From Bacteroidales bacterium UBA1735 (GTDB lineage Bacteria; Bacteroidota; Bacteroidia; Bacteroidales; Paludibacteraceae), in NCBI GenBank assembly GCA_002315745.1, contig DCID01000053.1:1-26083 (forward strand): a DNA stretch of 26,083 bases, given 5' to 3'. The notes beneath the pieces are model-generated. The model saw only the letters and a list, made by a program, of their open reading frames with translations. It was not told where the DNA came from and searched no databases. Made by a program: the position numbers and the translations under genes. Position 1 is the first letter of the stretch. Each line of letters begins with the position of its first letter. Positions 14,105 to 21,885 of this stretch are shown one piece after another.

Positions 14105-15034
14105 TCAACTTCGAATTTCTATTTCAAGTGATACATCGGTGTATAATGACTCCAAAAATTTTTGGTATTCAGGAAAGATAATGTGCGATTCTGCATCCTT
14201 GAATAGATACCTGTTTTTGTAATAAACATAGGGTATGAATTTTTTATTGCCAGTAATAAATAGTAAATGTTTATAGGTACTGCGTGGGTCTTTCTTAGAG
14301 GAAATGTGTATAATGGCTTTTAGCAATAATTCATATAATTTCCCTTTAGAAGTGGGTTTGTGCATCCCTAAAAATGTCGTTCCAAGATTATTTTCTGCAG
14401 ATGGTTGTTCCAATTTACGTATCTGATGACATTGTTCGGCCTTCGCCTTTAATTGGTTGGCATCACCCACTATCTTTTTTAGCCAAACTTGTAATACCAC
14501 ACCTTCTTTTTCTCCACGCTTCAATGCAGATGAGCGTTCACTCAGATGAAGGTCATCTATAGTAAGTGTGACAATTTCGTTGCTTGGCAATAAAACGGTG
14601 ATATGATCTACTAAAGCATTGACAGAGCATCCCTGACAACCGCAATTCCCATATACAGCAGCTGCAATTGTTCCAGGGAGATCTAATAAACCTTCAAAAC
14701 CAACATATCCTTGATTAACCATTTTTGCAGATAGTTGGGATATATTGACCCCGCAATCGCATATGATATACTTCTCATTCTCATCATAATGTTGGAGATG
14801 CTTTGTACAAACGACATTATCCATCTTAAACGAGGGTAGAAAGAGGGTGTTAGAGGAATATCCGATAATGGCATACCGACCATGGCTTTGATTGAGTTGT
14901 CGTATTAGCTCTATCAATTCCTCCATACTATCTGGATAGTACAAGTTGTCTATTCCCGCTACGGATTCTAAAATATCTTTATTTGATTTAACCCAAGATA
15001 TTTGTTGTGCTGATATATTTTTAAGATGCTTCAT
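14105..15034 (-). CDS. Divergent MurB-like FAD oxidoreductase in the polysaccharide locus, 309 aa
   Basis: An FAD-binding fold related to UDP-N-acetylenolpyruvoylglucosamine reductase (MurB). AIIGYSSNTLFL (55-66) corresponds to the MurB GGGSN loop; CDCGVNISQLS (92-102), then GFEGLLDLPGTIAAAV (112-127) and YGNCGC (128-133) correspond to GLE..GIPGTVGGA and MNAGAYG. LGTTFLG (217-223) replaces the motif GSVFKNP, so the proton-donor serine appears to be Thr. The C-terminus LEIEIRS keeps an acidic residue where MurB has its catalytic Glu. Residues 226-290 differ from MurB. It overlaps the Wzx gene by 14 bp and abuts the pyruvyl transferase. It is unlikely to be the cell-wall MurB; it more probably reduces an enol-ether or oxidises a sugar for the surface polymer. 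The cofactor assignment is strong, the substrate unknown. Confidence 0.75.
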   Translation of the reverse strand: MKHLKNISAQQISWVKSNKDILESVAGIDNLYYPDSMEELIELIRQLNQSHGRYAIIGYSSNTLFLPSFKMDNVVCTKHLQHYDENEKYIICDCGVNISQLSAKMVNQGYVGFEGLLDLPGTIAAAVYGNCGCQGCSVNALVDHITVLLPSNEIVTLTIDDLHLSERSSALKRGEKEGVVLQVWLKKIVGDANQLKAKAEQCHQIRKLEQPSAENNLGTTFLGMHKPTSKGKLYELLLKAIIHISSKKDPRSTYKHLLFITGNKKFIPYVYYKNRYLFKDAESHIIFPEYQKFLESLYTDVSLEIEIRS

Positions 15035-16571
15035 GTCTGTAAGCTTTAAATACGACTCTTCTTATTCTATCAATAACTATTTTTCTTTCATTTTGGGTAC
15101 ATCCTACATGAAGAATGGTAATTGCGGATAGAACAAAACATATTATTACATTGACACAAAATGTCCAAAAAGTTTCGGGTGTGTAATGATGTATAATAAA
15201 CATTATGATCGTAGGAGGCAGAGTCACTGCAACACATCGAAAGCCTACAGTGCTAAGGAACTCAATGGGACGAAACTCTTGAATGGTTTGCGGTATCAAA
15301 AATATTCTTGCAAAAAAAGCGATTATCTCAACGACGATTGCTATAATAACCACAGATTCGGGTGGATATCCTAATTTTAAGAATATGTAGCAAAGGGGGA
15401 GATTCATTAAATTGATTAAACCTATAACGAGTTGATAAGTTCGTACATTTCCTGTGGCATTTTGGGCGGTCATTAGTGGCTTTGATATGGAGGAGATCAT
15501 CATGGATATAAGGGTCAGTTGAACAAAAATAACGGTATATTCGGGAACCTCTTTTAACCACAGTCTTAAAATATAATCTGCGTTAATGATGATAGGCAGA
15601 GATAACATAAGTAGCATGTAATAGGAGTAACAAGCTCCTCGATAAACTAAATGAAACATATACTTTAAGTCTCTGGATGCGTAAGACTGTGTTATTTGTG
15701 GGTTCATGGCTATCATAAAATTGTTGGCAAATTGATTGATAGCATTTTCCACTTGACTGGCAATTCCCCTAGCTGCATTTATGGCTGGACCAAAGACTAA
15801 ATTCAGTACCAAACTGACTCCATGTACCTTGAGAATGGCTGCCCCGTTGCCTATGAGATGCCATAGTGAGTAAGAGAACATTTGCTTTAGCAATGGCTTA
15901 TCAAAATATTTCCGATAAATGCATTCTTTAAAATGATGTCTGCAATATATTTGATAAACAATACACACTGTTAGTTGGATAAAGGATAACAGCACTGCAT
16001 ATAAAATAAGATGGTCAAAAGCATCCCAATAAACCATAAAGGCAACGGCTAGTTTTGCTAATCCTTCGTATATGCTGACATACGCAAAGGTGCTCATCTG
16101 CTCATGTGCAATGATAGAAGCATTGTATGGAACTGTAATAATACCTAGACAGAAATTGAGGACTGAAAATTGGAAGCACCAATTGGCAGCCACTAATCTT
16201 TCAGGTGGTAATACCATCACATTATTGACATACCAAATTCCTATTGCCTCAGCCATAATGGCTATAATAATAGCAAGTCCCCATTGAATACTAACCGCTG
16301 TGGAGAATACGATCTGTTGGCGTTGGAAATCACCTCTCCCCATCTCAAAGTTGAGAAAACGCGAGCAAGCACTGGTTAATGCTGCACTAACAATGCCAAA
16401 CATGCCAACGAATCCTCCCACAATGTTATATATACCATAATCTATTACGCCAAGTGCATCTAGTATCACTCGGCTAGTATAGAGTGATACTATCATCAAA
16501 AACAACATACGAAAATACAATAGTAGTGTGTTTTTGGCAATGCGCTTTGACTTAATTGAGGTTGTGGACAT
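15021..16571 (-). CDS. wzx: Wzx-type polysaccharide flippase, 516 aa
   Basis: Integral membrane protein with about 12-14 hydrophobic segments spread over its length, for example the N-terminal LLYFRMLFLMIVSLYTSRVI and the pair YNIVGGFVGMFGIVSAALTS. This is the pattern of the MVF/polysaccharide transporter superfamily. The opening (basic residues, TLLLYFR, then SRVILDALGVIDYGIYN) is characteristic of Wzx flippases of Bacteroidota loci. It would move the lipid-linked repeat unit across the inner membrane before Wzy polymerisation. The start shares one base with the GT2 stop (TAATG). The gene is AT-rich. Confidence 0.9.
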   Translation of the reverse strand: MSTTSIKSKRIAKNTLLLYFRMLFLMIVSLYTSRVILDALGVIDYGIYNIVGGFVGMFGIVSAALTSACSRFLNFEMGRGDFQRQQIVFSTAVSIQWGLAIIIAIMAEAIGIWYVNNVMVLPPERLVAANWCFQFSVLNFCLGIITVPYNASIIAHEQMSTFAYVSIYEGLAKLAVAFMVYWDAFDHLILYAVLLSFIQLTVCIVYQIYCRHHFKECIYRKYFDKPLLKQMFSYSLWHLIGNGAAILKVHGVSLVLNLVFGPAINAARGIASQVENAINQFANNFMIAMNPQITQSYASRDLKYMFHLVYRGACYSYYMLLMLSLPIIINADYILRLWLKEVPEYTVIFVQLTLISMMISSISKPLMTAQNATGNVRTYQLVIGLINLMNLPLCYIFLKLGYPPESVVIIAIVVEIIAFFARIFLIPQTIQEFRPIEFLSTVGFRCVAVTLPPTIIMFIIHHYTPETFWTFCVNVIICFVLSAITILHVGCTQNERKIVIDRIRRVVFKAYRHEAS

Positions 16572-17629
16572 TATATACCAAAGTTGATTTGATACTCATT
16601 CATTTTTTTAGAGGTGCACTTTCGAGTTAATATTAATCGGATAGTGTAAGGCATCATGCATACCTTTCGTGCTATTCCATATAGCGAAATATGGTCTGCT
16701 AGGCGTAAAAGGTAAATGGTAAAACCTAAACGGATGGCTCTTATTTTATCATATTTAACAACAATGCTGAATAATTTCTTTGCTCGTTCGAAATCATATT
16801 TGGAATAAAAAAGTCTGTTGAACATAAATAATATGCCGTCATATAAAAAGCGATCATATTGGTGCGCATATTTTTGTTGCACAACGTGATATGTTGTTTC
16901 TAAATGATATACATGACTCGCAAAATGTTCCTCAGAACATATTTTTTGAGAGATAGATTGGCAGGAGGTATCTATACGGTAACAATAGGTGGGTTGAGTA
17001 AGGATGTATTTATATGTAAGATCTGCAAGTATGGTCTGTATATTGAACGCGCTATCTTGTAAGGACATAAGATGCTCATCCCATGAGATGTTTTTCTGAA
17101 TCAATGATTGTGTGCGATATATATTTGACCAAACGATAAACGGCAATGTCCGACTTAGGAAGGCAGCCAAGTCATCCCGAAAAATGGGATATCCAAAGAT
17201 ACGCGTTGAATAGCGATTGTACGTAACATTGTTTTGAATGACGGAATTGGGGAAAACCAAAAAGTCACAATCTGGTGAACACCGCATCGCTTCTACACGC
17301 GTTTCTAGGCAATTTTTAGTAACCAAGTCGTCTGAATCGAAGAAACATACGTATTGTCCTTTAACTTTGCTAAATCCAATATTTCTACATGTTTGAGCCC
17401 CTTTTGGAAGCTTATCTCGAACATGGTATTCTATACGGCTGTCGTTAACTATATATGCCGATATTTTTGCCCTTTCATTTTCTTCAGAACCATCATCTAC
17501 TAGGATTAGTTCCCAATGAGAGTAAGTGTTAGCTTGTATACTCTCAATCATTTGGATCACCAGGTCGGCTTGATTGAAGACAGGCATAACTATGGAAACT
17601 AGTCCGTCATTTAAGGTGTTATTGCTCAT
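16571..17629 (-). CDS. GT2-family glycosyltransferase, 352 aa
   Basis: GT-A fold. LVSIVMPVFNQADLVIQMI (10-28) is the nucleotide-sugar strand, followed by LILVDDGSEE (41-50) and the DxD-like metal motif CFFDSDDLV (95-103), with AQTCRNIGFSKVKG between them, typical of family 2 transferases. The catalytic base lies beyond. The C-terminal 130 residues are helical and basic and may sit on the membrane. It adds one sugar to the repeat unit on the cytoplasmic face. The ATG overlaps the Wzy stop by four bases. Confidence 0.92.
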   Translation of the reverse strand: MSNNTLNDGLVSIVMPVFNQADLVIQMIESIQANTYSHWELILVDDGSEENERAKISAYIVNDSRIEYHVRDKLPKGAQTCRNIGFSKVKGQYVCFFDSDDLVTKNCLETRVEAMRCSPDCDFLVFPNSVIQNNVTYNRYSTRIFGYPIFRDDLAAFLSRTLPFIVWSNIYRTQSLIQKNISWDEHLMSLQDSAFNIQTILADLTYKYILTQPTYCYRIDTSCQSISQKICSEEHFASHVYHLETTYHVVQQKYAHQYDRFLYDGILFMFNRLFYSKYDFERAKKLFSIVVKYDKIRAIRLGFTIYLLRLADHISLYGIARKVCMMPYTIRLILTRKCTSKKMNEYQINFGI

Positions 17630-18909
17630 AGTACGTTGTCTTTTGTTTTTACCTCAATGGGGGATTGACTCAGCCCTATCTCTTGATATGCCATTAGGTA
17701 GTATGGCACAAAGAATGCGAGCCATAGTGGATATGCCCTTATAAAAAAGTTAATCATTGCAAATGCTAGCATAGACAATTTTGCTCGTTTATCTTTGGCT
17801 GCACTAGTAGAAAAGATGTAAAATAACCAAATTAATATAAAGCCGATGAATCCATTCTCATATATATATAACTTGATGCCAGCGTTTCCTCCTTCTTCCT
17901 CCCAGCGGCCATTACCAAAAAGTACATTACTGCTATGTAAAAAACTGTCGTAAGCCCTTTCGAAGTTTTCGCTGACGCGATTGTTCCCTTCTATATCATC
18001 TCCAGCATCATTAAGTGCAAATCGCAATATGATATACTGATTAAGCATATTGTCCCCCTGTTTGTAAGCAAAAGAACCAATGACAATAGTAGAGATAATT
18101 GCAACGGAAACAATAATGCTTGGCAACATCCTGCGCCTAAGTATCCATAGTCTAATAAACCATAGTATGACAAAAAGCCCATAGGCTGCTAATGAAAACG
18201 AGATGACCATTGCAAAGATGAGAATGATGTTATTCCAACGATTCCATTTCCCAATTTGGCAGGCTAATATTAATACAATAATAGTTCCCATGTGACCAGG
18301 CTCCAAAAAAATAGAGTGAAATCGAGGGAATAGGTTACTCATGAAGCGCTCATCTAGCAGAAATAAATAATAGTCTGTGTAATAATACCGATCTTCCCAA
18401 CTGGCATTTCTAGAAGGAAGATTGTACCCTAAAAGATATAGTATGTATACAATCATGGATGCCAATAGCAAAATGGCCAATGTTTTGCTAATACAGTCTG
18501 CTAATCGAGTAAAGTATTTGGGGTCCAATCGAAATAGAGATAAAAATATAAAAATGTCGGCAAAGATAACTATATATCCAAAGATGTTACGCTGATGAAT
18601 AATACCTAAATACGCATGGAGAATGATGCATATTAGCATGGGTAACAACATATCTTTGCGAGAAAAGATACTATTACTCATGGAATTAGAAAGAAGCATT
18701 AAAGCACCTACTGCGATGGCAATAAATATAGGTCCTATGGCATCCAATCTCCAGCACCATGAAATATGCGCAGAAATGAATATATTCAATAACATAGCGC
18801 AGAAATATCCAACGATGCACACTTTCTCTTTGTCAAGGTAACGAAAGCTACGTATATTGAAAATACGTAGGTTTTGAAGGGTGGAATATTTGATGTGCAA
18901 TAGACTCAT
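17626..18909 (-). CDS. wzy: Wzy-type O-antigen/polysaccharide polymerase, 427 aa
   Basis: About ten or eleven membrane segments, starting at VCIVGYFCAMLLNIFISAHI, with a larger external loop between the segments near residues 150-205 (SRNASWEDRYYYTDYY, RFHSIFLEPGHMG) and another near 290-335. This layout and the FLEPGHMG motif (compare the conserved E-P-x-x loop of Wzy/ligase proteins) fit a polymerase that joins repeat units at the periplasmic face. Sequence conservation in this family is low, so the call rests on topology and location between Wzz and GT2/Wzx. It starts 15 bp after the Wzz stop. An O-antigen ligase is the main alternative. Confidence 0.8.
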   Translation of the reverse strand: MSLLHIKYSTLQNLRIFNIRSFRYLDKEKVCIVGYFCAMLLNIFISAHISWCWRLDAIGPIFIAIAVGALMLLSNSMSNSIFSRKDMLLPMLICIILHAYLGIIHQRNIFGYIVIFADIFIFLSLFRLDPKYFTRLADCISKTLAILLLASMIVYILYLLGYNLPSRNASWEDRYYYTDYYLFLLDERFMSNLFPRFHSIFLEPGHMGTIIVLILACQIGKWNRWNNIILIFAMVISFSLAAYGLFVILWFIRLWILRRRMLPSIIVSVAIISTIVIGSFAYKQGDNMLNQYIILRFALNDAGDDIEGNNRVSENFERAYDSFLHSSNVLFGNGRWEEEGGNAGIKLYIYENGFIGFILIWLFYIFSTSAAKDKRAKLSMLAFAMINFFIRAYPLWLAFFVPYYLMAYQEIGLSQSPIEVKTKDNVL

Positions 18910-18924
18910 TATTGTGGGACAATT

Positions 18925-20007
18925 TTATTTTATATGAGTCAATTGCTCCTTGATTGCCTGCCAAAATATGTTGAATATCACACCGAATGTACTGAGGAAC
19001 AACATGGCCAACACAAAAACAACCCGTTTAGGTTTGCATGCCTTGATAGGTACACAGGGACGAGACAAGGTGGTGAAAGCAGGCGTGTTCTCCTGAATCT
19101 TGGCACAAGCCATTTGATGCTGATTAATGATGGCATTCAGTGCGCCCAATCGTAAATTGCAGATGTTGGATAAGTTGTCTTTTTGCGCCGAAATAGAGGG
19201 CATGTTGATTTTCCAGTTGGCTTCACAGAACTGTACGTAGTCATTTTGCGCAGCATGGTAGTATTCGACTGCCTCGTCCATCAAATGACGATAATATTGC
19301 TCATCAATACGTGCTTTCTGTGTGCGGTAGTCGGTAATCACTTGCTGCAACCGAACACAGATAGTATCTGCCATTTCTGCAGCAATAAGTGGGTCTTGAT
19401 CCAAGACGGTAATACTGATTACCCCCGTTTTTTTATCAACAGAGCAAGAGATCTGCTCATTGATCTTTTGTACTAAGTCATCCATTCTGCGGCTTAAGAA
19501 CTGTGGATTGATTTTCCCTTCTCCACTACCTTCTCTTGCTGGAGGAGGAGCAATCAAAAACTTCAAACGATAGAGCAGGATTTTAGGCCATTTAAAATAG
19601 GTCACTTTCTGTCTGCGAAGCATGTAGTCTCCATAGGTAGTCTCTATCTCGCCATCCATACTGCGTACGGGTACATCAAAGAGGGCAACCACGAATTCAT
19701 TGGTGGATAGGATGTCTGGATATAAATCAGGGAATAATGCATCCTGAGAGGAAGAAGTATTAAGATTGATGCCAAAGGAACTAGCCAATGATCCTAAAGA
19801 TCCCAAGTTGGTTGCATTGCTAGCCTCAGGTGCTAACTGAATGGTAGATTGATACAAACGGGGTACGGGTAGAATAATGGCGCATGCCACGACAAACGTG
19901 ATACCCCAGACGATGAAAAATAGTTTCTTCTGTCCCCAGATCTTATTCCATAATTCGATCAAGTCAATGTACTCCGTGGAGTTGGTGGAATTGTTCTTTG
20001 TTTCCAT
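18925..20007 (-). CDS. wzz: Wzz-type chain-length determinant, 360 aa
   Basis: Two membrane anchors flank a periplasmic coiled domain. TM1 is at about 30-50 (LFFIVWGITFVVACAIILPV) and TM2 at about 328-352 (VVFVLAMLFLSTFGVIFNIF), the latter preceded by the proline-rich RPCVPIKACKPKR. The N-terminal IDLIELWNKIWGQKK is the classic Wzz start, and SRMDDLVQKINEQI-like helices and GVISITVLDQDPLIAAEMAD are typical of the domain. No Walker motifs or tyrosine tail follow TM2, so it is a pure Wzz, not a BY-kinase fusion. It is the first gene of the long operon, 53 bp behind a strong promoter. It sets polymer length together with Wzy. Confidence 0.92.
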   Translation of the reverse strand: METKNNSTNSTEYIDLIELWNKIWGQKKLFFIVWGITFVVACAIILPVPRLYQSTIQLAPEASNATNLGSLGSLASSFGINLNTSSSQDALFPDLYPDILSTNEFVVALFDVPVRSMDGEIETTYGDYMLRRQKVTYFKWPKILLYRLKFLIAPPPAREGSGEGKINPQFLSRRMDDLVQKINEQISCSVDKKTGVISITVLDQDPLIAAEMADTICVRLQQVITDYRTQKARIDEQYYRHLMDEAVEYYHAAQNDYVQFCEANWKINMPSISAQKDNLSNICNLRLGALNAIINQHQMACAKIQENTPAFTTLSRPCVPIKACKPKRVVFVLAMLFLSTFGVIFNIFWQAIKEQLTHIK

Positions 20008-20059
20008 ATTCTTAATGTGTTTAAATTTGCAAATTTTTATATAAATATATAAAGCGCCG

Positions 20060-20091
20060 CAAAATTACACTTTTTTTTTGACATATGCAAA
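20060..20091 (-). promoter_or_regulatory. Promoter of the polysaccharide operon
   Basis: Minus strand: TTTG (20091-20088), 20 bases, TAATTTTG (20067-20060) followed by CGGCG. A full consensus match 53 bp before the wzz ATG. With the divergent lipoprotein promoter, the -7 boxes form a perfect 10-base inverted repeat (GCAAAATTAC / GTAATTTTGC), which is explained by the two promoters rather than by an invertible element. Confidence 0.8.
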
Positions 20092-20107
20092 TATTTACCC
20101 GAAAAAA

Positions 20108-20139
20108 TTTGGTAGTTTAAAATATTTTTAGTAATTTTG
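20108..20139 (+). promoter_or_regulatory. Promoter of the tandem lipoprotein genes
   Basis: TTTG (20108-20111), 20 bases, TAATTTTG (20132-20139) followed by CACCCG. The -33 element continues as ATTTGGTAG, shared exactly with the gldA promoter at 23768. The leader to the lipoprotein ATG is about 85 bases and AT-rich. Confidence 0.8.
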
Positions 20140-20158
20140 CACCCGAAAAAATAAAAAT

Positions 20159-20206
20159 ATGGGCATCCATATAACGGAAGAACCGAAAATCCGAACAACA
20201 GAGTAG
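20159..20206 (+). other. Possible 15-codon leader ORF upstream of the first lipoprotein
   Basis: ATG at 20159, about 20 bases after the -7 box, reads MGIHITEEPKIRTTE and stops at TAG 20204-20206, 23 bases before the lipoprotein ATG. There is no independent support such as a family match. The remainder of the 20008-20229 intergenic region shows only the two promoters. Confidence 0.2.
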
Positions 20207-20229
20207 GAAAATTTTAACCAAATTTATTT

Positions 20230-21165
20230 ATGTACCAAAAAATTTCTTATACTTTAGCTGTAGTACTTTTTGGCACCCTAATGACGAGCTGTACGACCTA
20301 TTCGTACACCTCCCGTGCGGCTGCTATACGTGGTACAACTATTGATTCGCGTGCGTTAGGCACAGAAATCACAGCAGACTTTTCCCACCAAGTCACTGCT
20401 ACTTCCGATCGACAAACGACATTGAGTGCCGCTAAGAACCAGGCAGTCTTCTTATGCTTGCAGCAGAAGGGTGTCGAAGTGGTGGTCGATCCTGTTTATC
20501 AGGTCGAGTATCGTTGGTTCAAGAAAAATCCTTACACGGTAACAGTAATGGGTTTTGCAGGAACGTACAAACAGGTTCCTTGTGGTCTTGATGCTTTTGT
20601 AGAGAAAAATTATTCCAAGGAAGACATCGAAAAGTGGTTACTGCTCAACGATCCTAAATTTGTGAACCTCTATTATCAAAAGGAGAAAAAGGATGTGCAC
20701 CAACAAGGTGGTGACGTAACAAACTATTACATCAATTCCAATGGTGAGGTAAGTTCTGCTAAACCTCGTCTTAAGGTGGCTAAGGTGGCAGCACCTACTG
20801 AACAACCAACTTCTTCCGTGATGCTCAAATCGTCAAACGCACTGCAACAGCAAAAAGTAAACCAACTTCCTGATTGGAAAAAGAGCAAGAAACTGCGCGA
20901 TGCCGGTATCGGTCTCGTTGTTGGTGGTGTGGTAAGTGCAGTGGCTATGGGTACACCATTGATAATTTGTAGTGATAATTATCGTGGTGTGGATCGTGAT
21001 GCTATGATTGGAAGTGGCATCGCCTTTGCTACGCTAGGTGGTGCTATGTTTGTGGCAGGTGTGCCCATGTTAGCTGTTGGCCAATCTCGTATGAACAAGG
21101 TTGAGAAGGCAACCTTAGCATTCGGCGGCACGAGTAATGGTCTCGGGATGCGTTTAACTTTTTAA
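20230..21165 (+). CDS. Outer-membrane-type lipoprotein with C-terminal hydrophobic region, 311 aa
   Basis: The signal YTLAVVLFGTLMTSC ends in a lipobox with C21, followed by TTYSYTSR. A domain of about 90 residues (ITADFSHQVTATSDRQTTLS, VEVVVDPVYQVEYR, YTVTVMGFAGTYK) is shared with the next gene, so the two are paralogs. The middle (150-220) is polar and Gln/Lys-rich, probably a linker. The last 90 residues contain two glycine-rich hydrophobic stretches (GIGLVVGGVVSAVAMGTPLI and IGSGIAFATLGGAMFVAGVP), unusual for a lipoprotein and absent from the paralog. I do not recognise a named family. It is first in a two-gene unit, divergent from the polysaccharide operon. A cell-envelope role is inferred from the lipid anchor only. 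Confidence 0.85.
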   Translation: MYQKISYTLAVVLFGTLMTSCTTYSYTSRAAAIRGTTIDSRALGTEITADFSHQVTATSDRQTTLSAAKNQAVFLCLQQKGVEVVVDPVYQVEYRWFKKNPYTVTVMGFAGTYKQVPCGLDAFVEKNYSKEDIEKWLLLNDPKFVNLYYQKEKKDVHQQGGDVTNYYINSNGEVSSAKPRLKVAKVAAPTEQPTSSVMLKSSNALQQQKVNQLPDWKKSKKLRDAGIGLVVGGVVSAVAMGTPLIICSDNYRGVDRDAMIGSGIAFATLGGAMFVAGVPMLAVGQSRMNKVEKATLAFGGTSNGLGMRLTF

Positions 21166-21187
21166 GAACTAAAAATCAATGATGTAT

Positions 21188-21817
21188 ATGAAAACAAGAA
21201 ACATTTTCGCTGCTATCGTGGTAGCAATAGTATGCACAGGTTGTACAACCTATTCCTACACTTCTCGTAGTGTAGATATTCAGGATAATGCACAAATCGC
21301 TTCTACCGATTTGTTGGTGGATATTCGTCCTGATTTCAGCCGTCGTGTGATGGCAGAGTCGGATCGTCAAGTATCTGCTCAGGCTGCTATGGAAGAGGCT
21401 AAGTATCGTGCTTTAGTGGACAACAAAGTAGATGTGATCGTAGATCCTATCTATCGTATTGAGAACAGAGGTACTGGTCGTAAACGCTTTAAGGCTACTG
21501 TAGTAGGTTTCGCTGGTTTCTATGAGAACGCACGTACGCGTACGCAGTTTGATGAACTCAAAGAGTTACAAGAGATCAGCAAGGAGACTATCGAAAAGAA
21601 ACTGATGTTGGATGGCAATGTCATCGTCTTAGAGGGTCTGTATGATCATACCATCAAGGCGGTCGAAGGGGATGCTCCGATTACCATCTATCACAATGCG
21701 CGTCCTTGCTGCGACAAGGCTTGTGATAAGGCTCCAGCTAAGGCTGCGGCGGCTCCCGCTCCTAAAGCTAAAGACGAAGCTCCTGCTAAGTCTTCTAGTT
21801 CATCGAAACGTAAATAA
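21188..21817 (+). CDS. Paralogous lipoprotein with Ala/Lys/Pro-rich tail, 209 aa
   Basis: Start at 21188 gives a compact signal, MKTRNIFAAIVVAIVCTGC, with lipidation at C19; ATGs at 21179 and 21182 are alternatives. After Cys it repeats TTYSYTSR as in the upstream gene, then the shared domain (IRPDFSRRVMAESDRQVSAQ, VDVIVDPIYRIENRG, FKATVVGFAGFYE) and a second shared piece (ISKETIEKKLMLDG versus YSKEDIEKWLLLND). The tail from about residue 175 is low complexity: CCDKACDKAPAKAAAAPAPK and onward to SSSSSKRK. It lacks the hydrophobic C-terminal half of its paralog. The gap to the first gene is short and the unit ends at a strong terminator, so the two are co-transcribed. Function unknown; probably an envelope protein arising by tandem duplication. 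Confidence 0.85.
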   Translation: MKTRNIFAAIVVAIVCTGCTTYSYTSRSVDIQDNAQIASTDLLVDIRPDFSRRVMAESDRQVSAQAAMEEAKYRALVDNKVDVIVDPIYRIENRGTGRKRFKATVVGFAGFYENARTRTQFDELKELQEISKETIEKKLMLDGNVIVLEGLYDHTIKAVEGDAPITIYHNARPCCDKACDKAPAKAAAAPAPKAKDEAPAKSSSSSKRK

Positions 21818-21836
21818 TCCTATTGGGATATGAAAA

Positions 21837-21871
21837 ATAGGGTAGCGCATCGCGTTACCCTATCTTTTTCT
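21837..21871. terminator. Bidirectional terminator between the lipoproteins and pckA
   Basis: ATAGGGTA, G-CGC, loop ATC, GCG-T, TACCCTAT make a 12-pair stem (one G-U), followed by CTTTTTCT on the plus strand and by TTTTTC on the minus strand. It serves the lipoprotein pair from one side and pckA from the other. Confidence 0.85.
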
Positions 21872-21885
21872 ATGGTTATGCCCAA

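Noticed and set aside
14105..15034. The FAD protein as the housekeeping murB
   Set aside because: Key MurB motifs are changed and it is embedded between Wzx and a pyruvyl transferase, so a dedicated paralog is more likely.
20057..20140. Inverted repeat GCAAAATTAC/GTAATTTTGC as an invertible capsule promoter like those of Bacteroides
   Set aside because: The repeat equals the two divergent -7 boxes; inversion between them would not switch either promoter in a useful way, and no invertase is near.
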